From: JBAYDV01 sp041672845
GTDB taxonomy: Bacteria; Bacteroidota; Bacteroidia; Bacteroidales; UBA932
Assembly: GCA_041672845.1 (NCBI GenBank)
Contig: JBAYYV010000002.1
Coordinates: 1-64,000, forward strand
DNA: 64,000 nucleotides
Direction: 5' to 3'
Shown here: piece by piece, positions 56,204-64,000 of the stretch
Numbering within the stretch: the stretch's first letter is position 1
Layout: each line of letters opens with the position of its first letter
The notes under the pieces: model-generated
Seen by the model: the letters and a program-made list of their open reading frames with translations, nothing else
Told to the model about the DNA's origin: nothing
Databases searched by the model: none
Program-made: the position numbers and the translations under genes

Positions 56204-58828
56204 ATGACATCAAGAGAGATAAGAAAAAGTTTTCTAGATTTCTTCGAAAAAAAGAATCACTATATAATACCATCAGCACCTATGGTGATTAAGGGAGATC
56301 CTACCCTAATGTTCACTAATGCAGGTATGAATCAATTTAAGGATTTACTTTTAGGGAATATTCATATTATGCATCCTAGAATAACAGATAGTCAAAAATG
56401 TTTGAGGGTAAGTGGTAAACATAATGATTTAGAAGAAGTAGGCCATGATACTTATCATCACACTATGTTTGAGATGCTAGGTAACTGGAGTTTTGGAGAT
56501 TATTTCAAAAAAGAAACTATAGAATGGGCATGGGAACTTTTAACAGAAGTATTTAAATTAGATAAAGATAGATTATATGCTACTATTTTCGAAGGTTCTA
56601 AAGATGATGGCTTGGAATTAGATAATGAAGCTAAAGAAATTTGGGAAAAATTTTTACCTGAAAATAGAATAATCAACGGTAATAAACATGATAATTTCTG
56701 GGAAATGGGAGATATGGGTCCATGTGGTCCTTGTAGCGAAATCCATTATGACCTAAGAGATGATGAAGATCGAAATAAAATCCCTGGAGAAAAATTAGTA
56801 AATAAAGGTCATTCTCTAGTTATAGAAATATGGAATTTAGTTTTTACACAATATAATAGAAAAGCTGACGGTAGCCTAGAAGAATTACCTAATAAAAACG
56901 TAGATACAGGTATGGGACTTGAAAGACTCGTTATGGTTATTAATCATAAGAAAAGTAACTATGAAGGAGATATATTTCAGAATCTTATAGCTAAGATTTC
57001 TGAAATATCTGGCAAGAAATATGGCGATAACGAAGAGGTAGATATAGCTATGCGTGTTATTTCTGATCATATTCGTGCGATTAGTTTCTCTATAGCTGAT
57101 GGTCAGCTGCCTTCTAATGTGAAAGCAGGATATGTGATTAGAAGAATTCTTCGTAGAGCAGTTAGATATGGTTATACCTTCTTAGGATTTGATTCTGCAT
57201 TCTTATGTAAATTAGTCCCTACTCTTACTAAACTTATGGGAGATACTTATCCTGAATTAGTAAAACAACAAAATCTTATAGAAAAAGTAATACGTGAAGA
57301 AGAAGATGCTTTCCTTAGAACTTTAGATAAAGGTATTAGTCTTATGGATAAAATTCTTAAAAAATCTGCTGATACTAAAAAAATAAGTGGTAAAGATGCT
57401 TTCACTTTATATGATACTTTTGGATTTCCTATAGACCTTAGTCAGCTAATAGCCTCTGAAAATAGTTATACGATAGATCTAAAAGAATTCGAAATAGAAT
57501 TACAAAAACAAAAAAACAGAGCTAGGAATGCTTCTATAGTAGAAAAAAGTGATTGGCAAGAAATTAAACATGTCGATAATATAATCTTTACTGGATATGA
57601 TCATTTAGAAGAAAATTGTAAAATAGTAAAATACAGGACTATTAATGTTCAAAAGAAAAAATTATATCAGATAGTTCTTGACAAAACTCCTTTTTATGCT
57701 GAAAAAGGTGGTCAAATAGGAGATACTGGTTATATCATAACACCTGATGAAGAAAAGATTATTGTTACTAATACAGTTAATGAAAATAATCTTCCTATTC
57801 ATACCGTAAATAAATTACCTAAAATATTTGAAGGTACATTCCATGCAGTAGTTAATGTCGAAAACAGAGCTGATATTACGGCTAACCATTCATCCACTCA
57901 CCTACTTCATTCTGCTCTTCGTAAAATATTAGGTACACACGTGGAGCAAAAAGGATCTTCAGTAAATGCTAAATATTTCCGTTTCGATTTTTCTCATTTT
58001 GAAAAAATTTCTGATGAAGATTTGAGAAAAATAGAAAGAGAAGTTAATAATATGATTCGTCAGCATATAGAAAAAGAAGAATATAGAGACGTTCCTATTC
58101 AAGAAGCTAAAGATTTAGGAGCTATGGCCTTATTCGGAGAAAAATATGGTGATAAAGTAAGAGTAATTAAATACGGAGATTCTATAGAATTATGCGGTGG
58201 AACTCATGTAACCAACACTTCTCATATAGGAATGTTTAAAATTTTATCAGAATCAGCTTCCGCAGCTGGTATCAGAAGAATAGAAGCTACTACAGGCAGA
58301 AACATTGAGAATCTCATGTATCAGTTACAAGACACTGAAAAAGAAATAAGAAATATTCTGCAAACTTCAGATATTCTTTCTTCTATTAAGAAATTTATTA
58401 ACTTGAATAACGAATTAAAAGAAAAAGCAGATAATTATCAAGGTCAAATAGCTTCAATTCTTAGAAAAAAATTAGAAACTGAATCCGAAGTAATTTCTGG
58501 TGTTAAGGTTATCAAATTAAATACTGGGAAATATCCTACTGATATGATAAAAGATATAGCTTTCCAAATTTATAAAGCCACTCCTAAAGATGATAAACTA
58601 ATGTTTGCTGCAGGATTTGGAACGCCAGAAGGTAAAGTATGTCTCACATTAATGTATAGTGATGCTTTAGTAAAAACTGGTATGGATGCTTCTAAAAATA
58701 TTAAAGTGGCTGCTAAATTTATACAAGGGGGTGGTGGTGGACAAAAATTCTTAGCCACTGCAGGAGGACGAAACATTAATGGCATTAACAATGCCTTAGA
58801 AACATTGATTAATATCCTAAATAATTAA
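56204..58828 (+). CDS. alaS: Alanyl-tRNA synthetase
   Basis: Charges tRNA-Ala (874 residues). Class II catalytic core (FTNAGMNQFKDLLLG near 40-55; RRILRRAVRYG near 312), then the editing domain with zinc ligands HSSTHLLHSALR and CGGTHVTNTSHIG, and the C-terminal domain with QGGGGGQKFLATAGG. It begins the plus-strand run alaS-lptF-fmt-tpk-tgt-lptG. Confidence 0.97.
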   Translation: MTSREIRKSFLDFFEKKNHYIIPSAPMVIKGDPTLMFTNAGMNQFKDLLLGNIHIMHPRITDSQKCLRVSGKHNDLEEVGHDTYHHTMFEMLGNWSFGDYFKKETIEWAWELLTEVFKLDKDRLYATIFEGSKDDGLELDNEAKEIWEKFLPENRIINGNKHDNFWEMGDMGPCGPCSEIHYDLRDDEDRNKIPGEKLVNKGHSLVIEIWNLVFTQYNRKADGSLEELPNKNVDTGMGLERLVMVINHKKSNYEGDIFQNLIAKISEISGKKYGDNEEVDIAMRVISDHIRAISFSIADGQLPSNVKAGYVIRRILRRAVRYGYTFLGFDSAFLCKLVPTLTKLMGDTYPELVKQQNLIEKVIREEEDAFLRTLDKGISLMDKILKKSADTKKISGKDAFTLYDTFGFPIDLSQLIASENSYTIDLKEFEIELQKQKNRARNASIVEKSDWQEIKHVDNIIFTGYDHLEENCKIVKYRTINVQKKKLYQIVLDKTPFYAEKGGQIGDTGYIITPDEEKIIVTNTVNENNLPIHTVNKLPKIFEGTFHAVVNVENRADITANHSSTHLLHSALRKILGTHVEQKGSSVNAKYFRFDFSHFEKISDEDLRKIEREVNNMIRQHIEKEEYRDVPIQEAKDLGAMALFGEKYGDKVRVIKYGDSIELCGGTHVTNTSHIGMFKILSESASAAGIRRIEATTGRNIENLMYQLQDTEKEIRNILQTSDILSSIKKFINLNNELKEKADNYQGQIASILRKKLETESEVISGVKVIKLNTGKYPTDMIKDIAFQIYKATPKDDKLMFAAGFGTPEGKVCLTLMYSDALVKTGMDASKNIKVAAKFIQGGGGGQKFLATAGGRNINGINNALETLINILNN

Positions 58829-58831
58829 TTT

Positions 58832-60295
58832 TTGAAGAAATTAAATAAATTTATATTAAAATCCTTCTTAGGGCCTTTCTGTGCTACTTTTTTCATAGTA
58901 GTTTTCATATTAGTTATGCAATTTCTATGGTTATATATCGATGACTTAGTAGGAAAAGGTTTAAATTTTGGAGTAATCTTAGAATTTTTAGGATGGGGGT
59001 CTGCTACTATTTTACCTTTAGCTTTACCTCTTGCTACATTACTTGCTTCTATAATGACCTTAGGTAATATGGGAGAAAATAATGAACTTTTAGCCATGAA
59101 AGCGGCTGGGATTTCATTAAATAAAATATTAAACCCTTTAATTTATGTAGCAGTAGGTATTTGTATAGGAGCTTTCTTTATTTCTAATAATCTTATTCCT
59201 ATTTCTTATAAGAAAATTTACACTCTTCAGTACGATATAGGAAGAACCAAGTCAGAAATAAAAATCCCAACAGACACTTTCTATAATGGTATCGATGGAT
59301 ACACTCTTAGAATCAACGATAGAAATAAAAAAACAGATATGATGTATAATGTACTTATATATAATCATAGTTCCAATAAAGGTAATATACAAGTAGCCAT
59401 TGCTGATTCAGGTTTAATAAAATCTACTAAAGATAAATCTGCCCTATTCTTCACTTTATTTGATGGTGTTCAATACCAAGAAGATAATCAGAGACATTAT
59501 AGAGATACTACATATAAATTGCAGAAGATATCTTTCACTAAGCAAAACATAGTTATTCCTCTAGAAAATTATGCTTTTGAAAAATCGGAAGATGATGAAA
59601 AATATAGTAATGAAATTATGTCTAAGAACCTTAAAGTACTTAGACATGATAGAGATTCTTTATCCATTAAATATAATCAAGTATTCAATGGCCAAATACA
59701 GAGATTTTATAATAATTGTGAATTCACTCATGCCAAAGAACTAAATCCTGAAGTAGATAAATTCTCTGGTTATCGACTTAATAATGTCGATAGTTCTATG
59801 GTTTGGGAAAATCCTGAGGCAGAATTAGCTGAGTTAAGACTTACCATTAAATCTTTAAATCAACCGATCAATACATTGAAATCATATGATAGAGAAATAA
59901 GACATTATGATTCTACTCTTAGGAGAATAGATTTAGAGTCTTATCGTAAATTCACATTATCTTTTGCTTGTCTAATATTCTTTTTTATAGGTGCCCCATT
60001 AGGTGCTATCCTAAGAAAAGGAGGGTTTGGAACTCCTATGATAGTGTCTGCTCTCTTTTTTATATTATATTGGGTAGTAGATATTAGTGGTAAAAAACTA
60101 GCTAGAGATGGTTCTATTTCTCCTTGGTTAGGAGCATTTATTTCTACTTTTGTATTACTCCCGATAGGAATATTTCTTACAAGAAAAGCTACAAAAGATT
60201 CTTCATTATTTAATTTTGATAAAATAAAAGAAAAATGGAATAAATCCTTAAAATTCTTTAAAAAATATAAACACAAACATGAAGCAATCAGTTAA
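58832..60295 (+). CDS. LptF/LptG-family LPS export permease
   Basis: A 487-residue YjgP/YjgQ-type protein. Three membrane helices lie at the N-terminus (about 12-35, 55-80, 100-125), a long periplasmic beta-jellyroll domain in the middle, and three helices at the C-terminus. Signature text includes LKSFLGPFCATFFIVVFIL and GAPLGAILRKGGFG. It probably works with the LptB ATPase to extract LPS. It starts with TTG, 3 bases after alaS. Its periplasmic part is longer than that of E. coli LptF (about 366 residues in total). Confidence 0.88.
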   Translation: MKKLNKFILKSFLGPFCATFFIVVFILVMQFLWLYIDDLVGKGLNFGVILEFLGWGSATILPLALPLATLLASIMTLGNMGENNELLAMKAAGISLNKILNPLIYVAVGICIGAFFISNNLIPISYKKIYTLQYDIGRTKSEIKIPTDTFYNGIDGYTLRINDRNKKTDMMYNVLIYNHSSNKGNIQVAIADSGLIKSTKDKSALFFTLFDGVQYQEDNQRHYRDTTYKLQKISFTKQNIVIPLENYAFEKSEDDEKYSNEIMSKNLKVLRHDRDSLSIKYNQVFNGQIQRFYNNCEFTHAKELNPEVDKFSGYRLNNVDSSMVWENPEAELAELRLTIKSLNQPINTLKSYDREIRHYDSTLRRIDLESYRKFTLSFACLIFFFIGAPLGAILRKGGFGTPMIVSALFFILYWVVDISGKKLARDGSISPWLGAFISTFVLLPIGIFLTRKATKDSSLFNFDKIKEKWNKSLKFFKKYKHKHEAIS

Positions 60296-61238
60296 AATAG
60301 TATTTATGGGTACTCCAGAATTCGCTGTGGAAAGTCTGGAAACTTTAATACAACAAGATTATGATGTTCGGGCTGTAGTTACTGTCCCTGATAAGCCAAG
60401 TGGACGAGGACGTAAAATTCATGTTTCTCCTGTAAAAGAAGCTGCTCTTAAACATAATATACCTATTCTTCAGCCTATAAAATTAATAGATCCTAATTTC
60501 ATAAAAGAATTAGAGTATTATAAAGCTGATATATTTGTCGTAGTAGCTTTTAGAATATTACCTGAAGTAGTATGGAGTATGCCTAAATTAGGAACTTTTA
60601 ACCTCCATGCTTCATTGTTACCTCAGTATCGTGGAGCAGCTCCTATTAATTGGGCCATTATAAATGGTGACAAAGAAACTGGAGTAAGTACTTTTCTATT
60701 AGATAAGAAAATCGACACAGGGAAATTAATTTTTCAGAAAAAGTGTTCTATAGAGTCTGACGACAATTTTGGTAGTCTTTATGAAAAATTAAAAAAATTA
60801 GGAGCTCCCGTAGTATTAGAAACTATAGAAGTTTTAGTTAATCATAAAGTTTCTCCTCAAACTCAGAAAGAAGAAAAAATATTAAAACCAGCACCTAAGA
60901 TTTTAACTAAAACTAAACAAATCAATTGGAAGCAGGAAGCTCCTAAAGTACACAATTTAGTACGAGGATTAAGTCCTTACCCTACTGCTCATACTGTTTT
61001 TAATATGGATGGTGAAAAATTAGATGTTAAAATAGCTAAAACTGCTATTGTAGAAGACCACCAGGATAATGAAAATATCGGAAAAATAATATCTGATGGA
61101 AAAAAATATCTTAGGGTATATTGCCGTCAAGGCATCATAGATATATTAGAAATACAAATTCCAGGAAAGAAAAATATGCCTATTAAAAGTTTTTTAGCGG
61201 GTTTTAGAGGAAACCTTAACAGTTTATCATTTGAATAA
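60279..61238 (+). CDS. fmt: Methionyl-tRNA formyltransferase
   Basis: Formylates initiator Met-tRNA (319 residues). Folate-binding and catalytic residues are in FNLHASLLPQYRGAAPINW (Asn, His) and the Asp of LDKKIDTGKL; the C-terminal OB domain is present. It overlaps the permease gene by 17 bases. Confidence 0.96.
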   Translation: MKQSVKIVFMGTPEFAVESLETLIQQDYDVRAVVTVPDKPSGRGRKIHVSPVKEAALKHNIPILQPIKLIDPNFIKELEYYKADIFVVVAFRILPEVVWSMPKLGTFNLHASLLPQYRGAAPINWAIINGDKETGVSTFLLDKKIDTGKLIFQKKCSIESDDNFGSLYEKLKKLGAPVVLETIEVLVNHKVSPQTQKEEKILKPAPKILTKTKQINWKQEAPKVHNLVRGLSPYPTAHTVFNMDGEKLDVKIAKTAIVEDHQDNENIGKIISDGKKYLRVYCRQGIIDILEIQIPGKKNMPIKSFLAGFRGNLNSLSFE

Positions 61239-61241
61239 TAA

Positions 61242-61973
61242 ATGGATACAATAAAAAAATACATAATATTAGCTAATGGACTTTTCCCTACTAATAAAAA
61301 GGTTTTATCTATATTAAGATCTGCAGATAAAATTATCTGCTGTGATAATGCTATAGAATCTTTAATGAACTATAAAGATGAAAAAGGAAATCCTTTTAAA
61401 AATGCAAATTATATAGTAGGAGATTTAGATTCTATAAGCGAGGAAAATAAAAAGAAATTCAATGAGATTCTTTCTTATAATCCTGATCAAGAGACAAATG
61501 ACCTAACTAAAACAGTTAAATTTGCATTAGAATTAATGCATAAAGAAAATGATATTGCTAAGATTTATATCTTAAGTGCTTCTGGAAAAAGAGAAGATCA
61601 TTTGTTAGGAAATCTCTCTTTATTATTAGACTATGGTATATTAATGAATTGTAATAAACACATTCAGGAGAAATTAGATAATAGATATATCGATTATCCT
61701 ATCTCCTTACTTACAGATTATGGTGTTTTTTATCCCATTTATAATACTATAGAGATTAATACTCACATAGGTAGTTATGTGTCTATCTTTTCTAACGATG
61801 AATCATTAAATATTAAATCTGTAGGATTAAAATACCCTGTCGATTCTGTTATTTTTAATGCTTGGTGGAAAGCTTCATTGAATACTAATAATACTAAAAA
61901 TTTTACTCTTAAATTTAATCATCCATCGAAAGTATTATTATATATAGAACATTCAGATAACCAAACAATATGA
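61242..61973 (+). CDS. Thiamine pyrophosphokinase
   Basis: Transfers pyrophosphate from ATP to thiamine to make ThDP, the cofactor NifJ needs (243 residues). Marks are CCDNAIE near 33, VGDLDSIS near 60 and the QETNDLTKTVKFAL motif near 85, followed by SGKREDHLLGN. The middle (about 140-165) has a small insertion. It overlaps tgt by 4 bases. Confidence 0.9.
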   Translation: MDTIKKYIILANGLFPTNKKVLSILRSADKIICCDNAIESLMNYKDEKGNPFKNANYIVGDLDSISEENKKKFNEILSYNPDQETNDLTKTVKFALELMHKENDIAKIYILSASGKREDHLLGNLSLLLDYGILMNCNKHIQEKLDNRYIDYPISLLTDYGVFYPIYNTIEINTHIGSYVSIFSNDESLNIKSVGLKYPVDSVIFNAWWKASLNTNNTKNFTLKFNHPSKVLLYIEHSDNQTI

Positions 61974-63100
61974 AATTTGAATTATTAAAAAAAGATCCTG
62001 AATCTAACGCTAGAAGAGGAAGATTAACCACAGATCATGGTACTATAGAAACTCCTATTTTTATGCCTGTAGGGACAGTAGGTTCCGTAAAAGGAATATA
62101 TCAAAGAGATTTAGATAACGATATCAATGCTCAAATTATATTAGGCAATACATATCATCTTTATCTTCGTCCAGGTTTAAAAATATTAAATAAAGCAGGA
62201 GGATTACATAAATTTATTCATTGGAATAAACCCCTCTTAACGGATAGTGGAGGATTTCAAGTTTTTTCTCTGACTGATAATAGAAAATTAACTAATGAGG
62301 GATGCACTTTTAGATCACACATAGATGGATCCAAACACACTTTTACTCCTGAAAATAACGTAGAAACTCAGAGAATTATAGGTGCTGATATTATTATGGC
62401 TTTAGATGAATGCACCCCTGGAAATGCTGATCATAATTATGCAGCTAAATCTTTAGCTTTAACTCAACAATGGTTAGAAAGAGGTGCTAAACATTTTGAT
62501 GAGACTGAACCTTTATATGGTTATCATCAGTCATATTTTCCTATAATTCAAGGCTGTATTTACCCAGATTTAAGACGTAAAGCTGCTGAACATGCTATAT
62601 CATTAGAGAGAGAAGGTTATGCTATCGGAGGTCTATCTGTAGGAGAACCTATTGAAAAAATGTACGAAATGATAGAAGTAATTCATCCTATTATTCCTGA
62701 AAACAAACCTAGATATCTAATGGGGGTAGGTACTCCTGCTAATATTTTAGAAAGTATAGCTCGTGGTATAGATATGTTTGACTGTGTAATGCCTACAAGA
62801 AATGGTAGAAACGGTATGTTATTTACTTGGAATGGTATTATTAATATAAGAAACAATAAATGGAAAGATGATTTTTCGCCTATAGATACTACAGGAACAT
62901 CTTTTGTAGATTCTTATTATACTAAAGCTTATTTACGTCATTTGATGATAGCAGGTGAAATGTTAGCTGCTCAAATAGCAAGTGAACATAACTTAGCTTT
63001 TTATTTAGATTTAGTAAGAGAATCTCGTAAACATATAGAAGCTGGAGATTTCTTAAAATGGAAAAACGAAGTTGTTAAAAAAGTACAAAATAGACTATAG
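61970..63100 (+). CDS. tgt: tRNA-guanine transglycosylase
   Basis: Exchanges G34 for the queuosine precursor in tRNAs (376 residues). TIM-barrel marks: LTDSGGFQVFSL with the catalytic Asp, GGLSVGEP, and the nucleophile Asp in MFDCVMPTRNGRNG. The zinc site (CxCxxC...H in E. coli, between the PID and AYLRHL segments) has lost all three cysteines: it reads TTGTSFVDSYYT before KAYLRHL. From memory, other Bacteroidota Tgt also lack them, so this seems a lineage feature. Queuosine base modification is expected. Confidence 0.94.
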   Translation: MKFELLKKDPESNARRGRLTTDHGTIETPIFMPVGTVGSVKGIYQRDLDNDINAQIILGNTYHLYLRPGLKILNKAGGLHKFIHWNKPLLTDSGGFQVFSLTDNRKLTNEGCTFRSHIDGSKHTFTPENNVETQRIIGADIIMALDECTPGNADHNYAAKSLALTQQWLERGAKHFDETEPLYGYHQSYFPIIQGCIYPDLRRKAAEHAISLEREGYAIGGLSVGEPIEKMYEMIEVIHPIIPENKPRYLMGVGTPANILESIARGIDMFDCVMPTRNGRNGMLFTWNGIINIRNNKWKDDFSPIDTTGTSFVDSYYTKAYLRHLMIAGEMLAAQIASEHNLAFYLDLVRESRKHIEAGDFLKWKNEVVKKVQNRL

Positions 63101-63115
63101 TAAAGAGATTAACAC

Positions 63116-64000
63116 ATGAGAATCGGAAAATTAGATAAATATATAATTAAAAAATTCATCGGGACTTATTTAGTCGCACTAGTCTTGATTATTCTTATAG
63201 TAATCATATTTGATATTAGTGAAAAAATAGATGATTTTATAGAAAATGAAGCTCCCCTTAAAGCTATCATTGTAGATTATTATGCTAATTTTATACCATA
63301 TTTTGTAAATATGTTTAGTCCTCTTTTCATATTTATCACCGTTATTTTCTTTACTTCTAAATTATCTCAAAACTCTGAAATAATAGCCATACTCTCTGGA
63401 GGGATTAGTTTCCAACGACTTATGTGGCCTTATTTTATTTCTGCGTTCTTTATAGCTTTATTTTCTTTATCTCTTAATCTATTTGTAATCCCTCCCGCAA
63501 ACGCCCAGAGATTAGCCTTTGAACAAACATATGTACATGGAGGGCGATATTATAATACTAATAGAAATATGCATTATCAGATTTCTCCTGGTGAATTTGT
63601 CTATGTAGAATCTTTCAGTACTTGGAATAATACAGCTTACAAATTCACACTTGAGAATATAAAAGAAAGTAAAATAGTTTCCAAATTATCAGCAGAAAAA
63701 GCTAAATGGGATTCTACTAGTCAATCATGGCAATTAAAAAATTATTTTCTTCGTAAATATGATGGTGATAAAGAAACTATTACTTCTGGGAATCAGTTAG
63801 ATACTACTATTAGTCTTACTGCAAATGATTTTTATAGAAATGAAAAAACTGTGTCTTCCTTGGATTATTTTCAACTAAAAAAACTAATCTCTACTCAGCG
63901 AATGAGAGGAGATTCTATGATAAAATTCTCTTTAATAGAATCTAATACTAGAATGGCTGTCCCATTTTCTGCCTTTATTCTTACACTTATAGGAGTTGCC
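63116..64000 (+). CDS. LptF/LptG-family permease, second copy (partial)
   Basis: Starts at ATG 63116 (MRIGKLDKYIIKKFIGTYL) and runs off the right edge after about 295 residues. Three N-terminal membrane helices and much of the periplasmic domain are present, and a C-terminal helix begins at NTRMAVPFSAFILTLIGVA. With the first copy at 58.8 kb it would form the LptF/LptG pair of the LPS exporter. It lies 15 bases after tgt. The 3' end is outside the window. Confidence 0.88.
   Translation, partial: MRIGKLDKYIIKKFIGTYLVALVLIILIVIIFDISEKIDDFIENEAPLKAIIVDYYANFIPYFVNMFSPLFIFITVIFFTSKLSQNSEIIAILSGGISFQRLMWPYFISAFFIALFSLSLNLFVIPPANAQRLAFEQTYVHGGRYYNTNRNMHYQISPGEFVYVESFSTWNNTAYKFTLENIKESKIVSKLSAEKAKWDSTSQSWQLKNYFLRKYDGDKETITSGNQLDTTISLTANDFYRNEKTVSSLDYFQLKKLISTQRMRGDSMIKFSLIESNTRMAVPFSAFILTLIGVA

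Overview
The window is a piece of a strongly AT-rich chromosome (about 30 % G+C by eye) from the phylum Bacteroidota, most likely order Bacteroidales. The signs are: a partial 16S rRNA with Bacteroidales-like signature stretches; promoters of the Bacteroidota type (TTTG, 17-19 bases, TAnnTTTG); almost no Shine-Dalgarno sequences; F-ATPase gene order atpDCBEFHAG with an N-terminally extended subunit a; a large OstA-like protein; an RnfBCDGEA cluster headed by an RseC-like gene; and two LptF/LptG-type permeases. Pyruvate:ferredoxin oxidoreductase, Rnf and a proton-type F-ATPase indicate an anaerobe. Genes are tightly packed, and one decayed gene supports some genome erosion, as in a host-associated lineage. 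I cannot name the genus. No mobile element, prophage or CRISPR array was seen.

Layout. 1-1154: 5' part of a 16S rRNA gene on the minus strand with a well-formed promoter. 1.4-3.0 kb: an intact but catalytically implausible galactokinase-like gene, followed by a remnant of a second, more canonical galK. 3-4 kb: tRNA-His, an HdeD-like membrane protein and tRNA-Arg. 4-8.6 kb: fabD and nifJ. 8.7-15.4 kb: the complete F-ATPase operon (minus). 15.6-20.3 kb: fabH-fabF-fabZ-fabG plus a nucleotide-sugar dehydrogenase. 20.3-24.8 kb: histidine degradation (hutH, hutI, ftcD; hutU absent). 24.9-30.9 kb: outer-membrane biogenesis genes (OstA-like, SurA-like, a lipoprotein) behind guaB. 30.9-34.1 kb: radical SAM protein, YhcH-like protein, a small hypothetical and an M20 dipeptidase. 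34.1-37.9 kb: a histidine kinase next to a degenerate histidine-kinase-like partner. 38-43.7 kb: pnp, rpsO, YgjP-like peptidase, glyA, a SpoU methyltransferase and a TPR protein. 43.7-49.2 kb: rnfA-E-G-D-C-B and an RseC-like gene. 49.3-56.1 kb: dnaB, a class III aminotransferase, zinc-ribbon coiled-coil protein, NIF3, MerR and two M23 peptidase paralogs. 56.2-64 kb (plus): alaS, lptF-like, fmt, thiamine pyrophosphokinase, tgt and the start of a second LptF/G permease.

How the parts fit: NifJ makes reduced ferredoxin from pyruvate, Rnf passes those electrons to NAD+ while pumping ions, and the F-ATPase can use an ion gradient; the Rnf coupling ion is not established here. The Fab genes supply acyl chains, and the OstA/LptF/LptG/SurA group serves the outer membrane, so the cell probably keeps a Gram-negative envelope. 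The most unusual items are the galactokinase-like gene without its catalytic residues beside a canonical galK fragment, and the kinase/pseudokinase pair.
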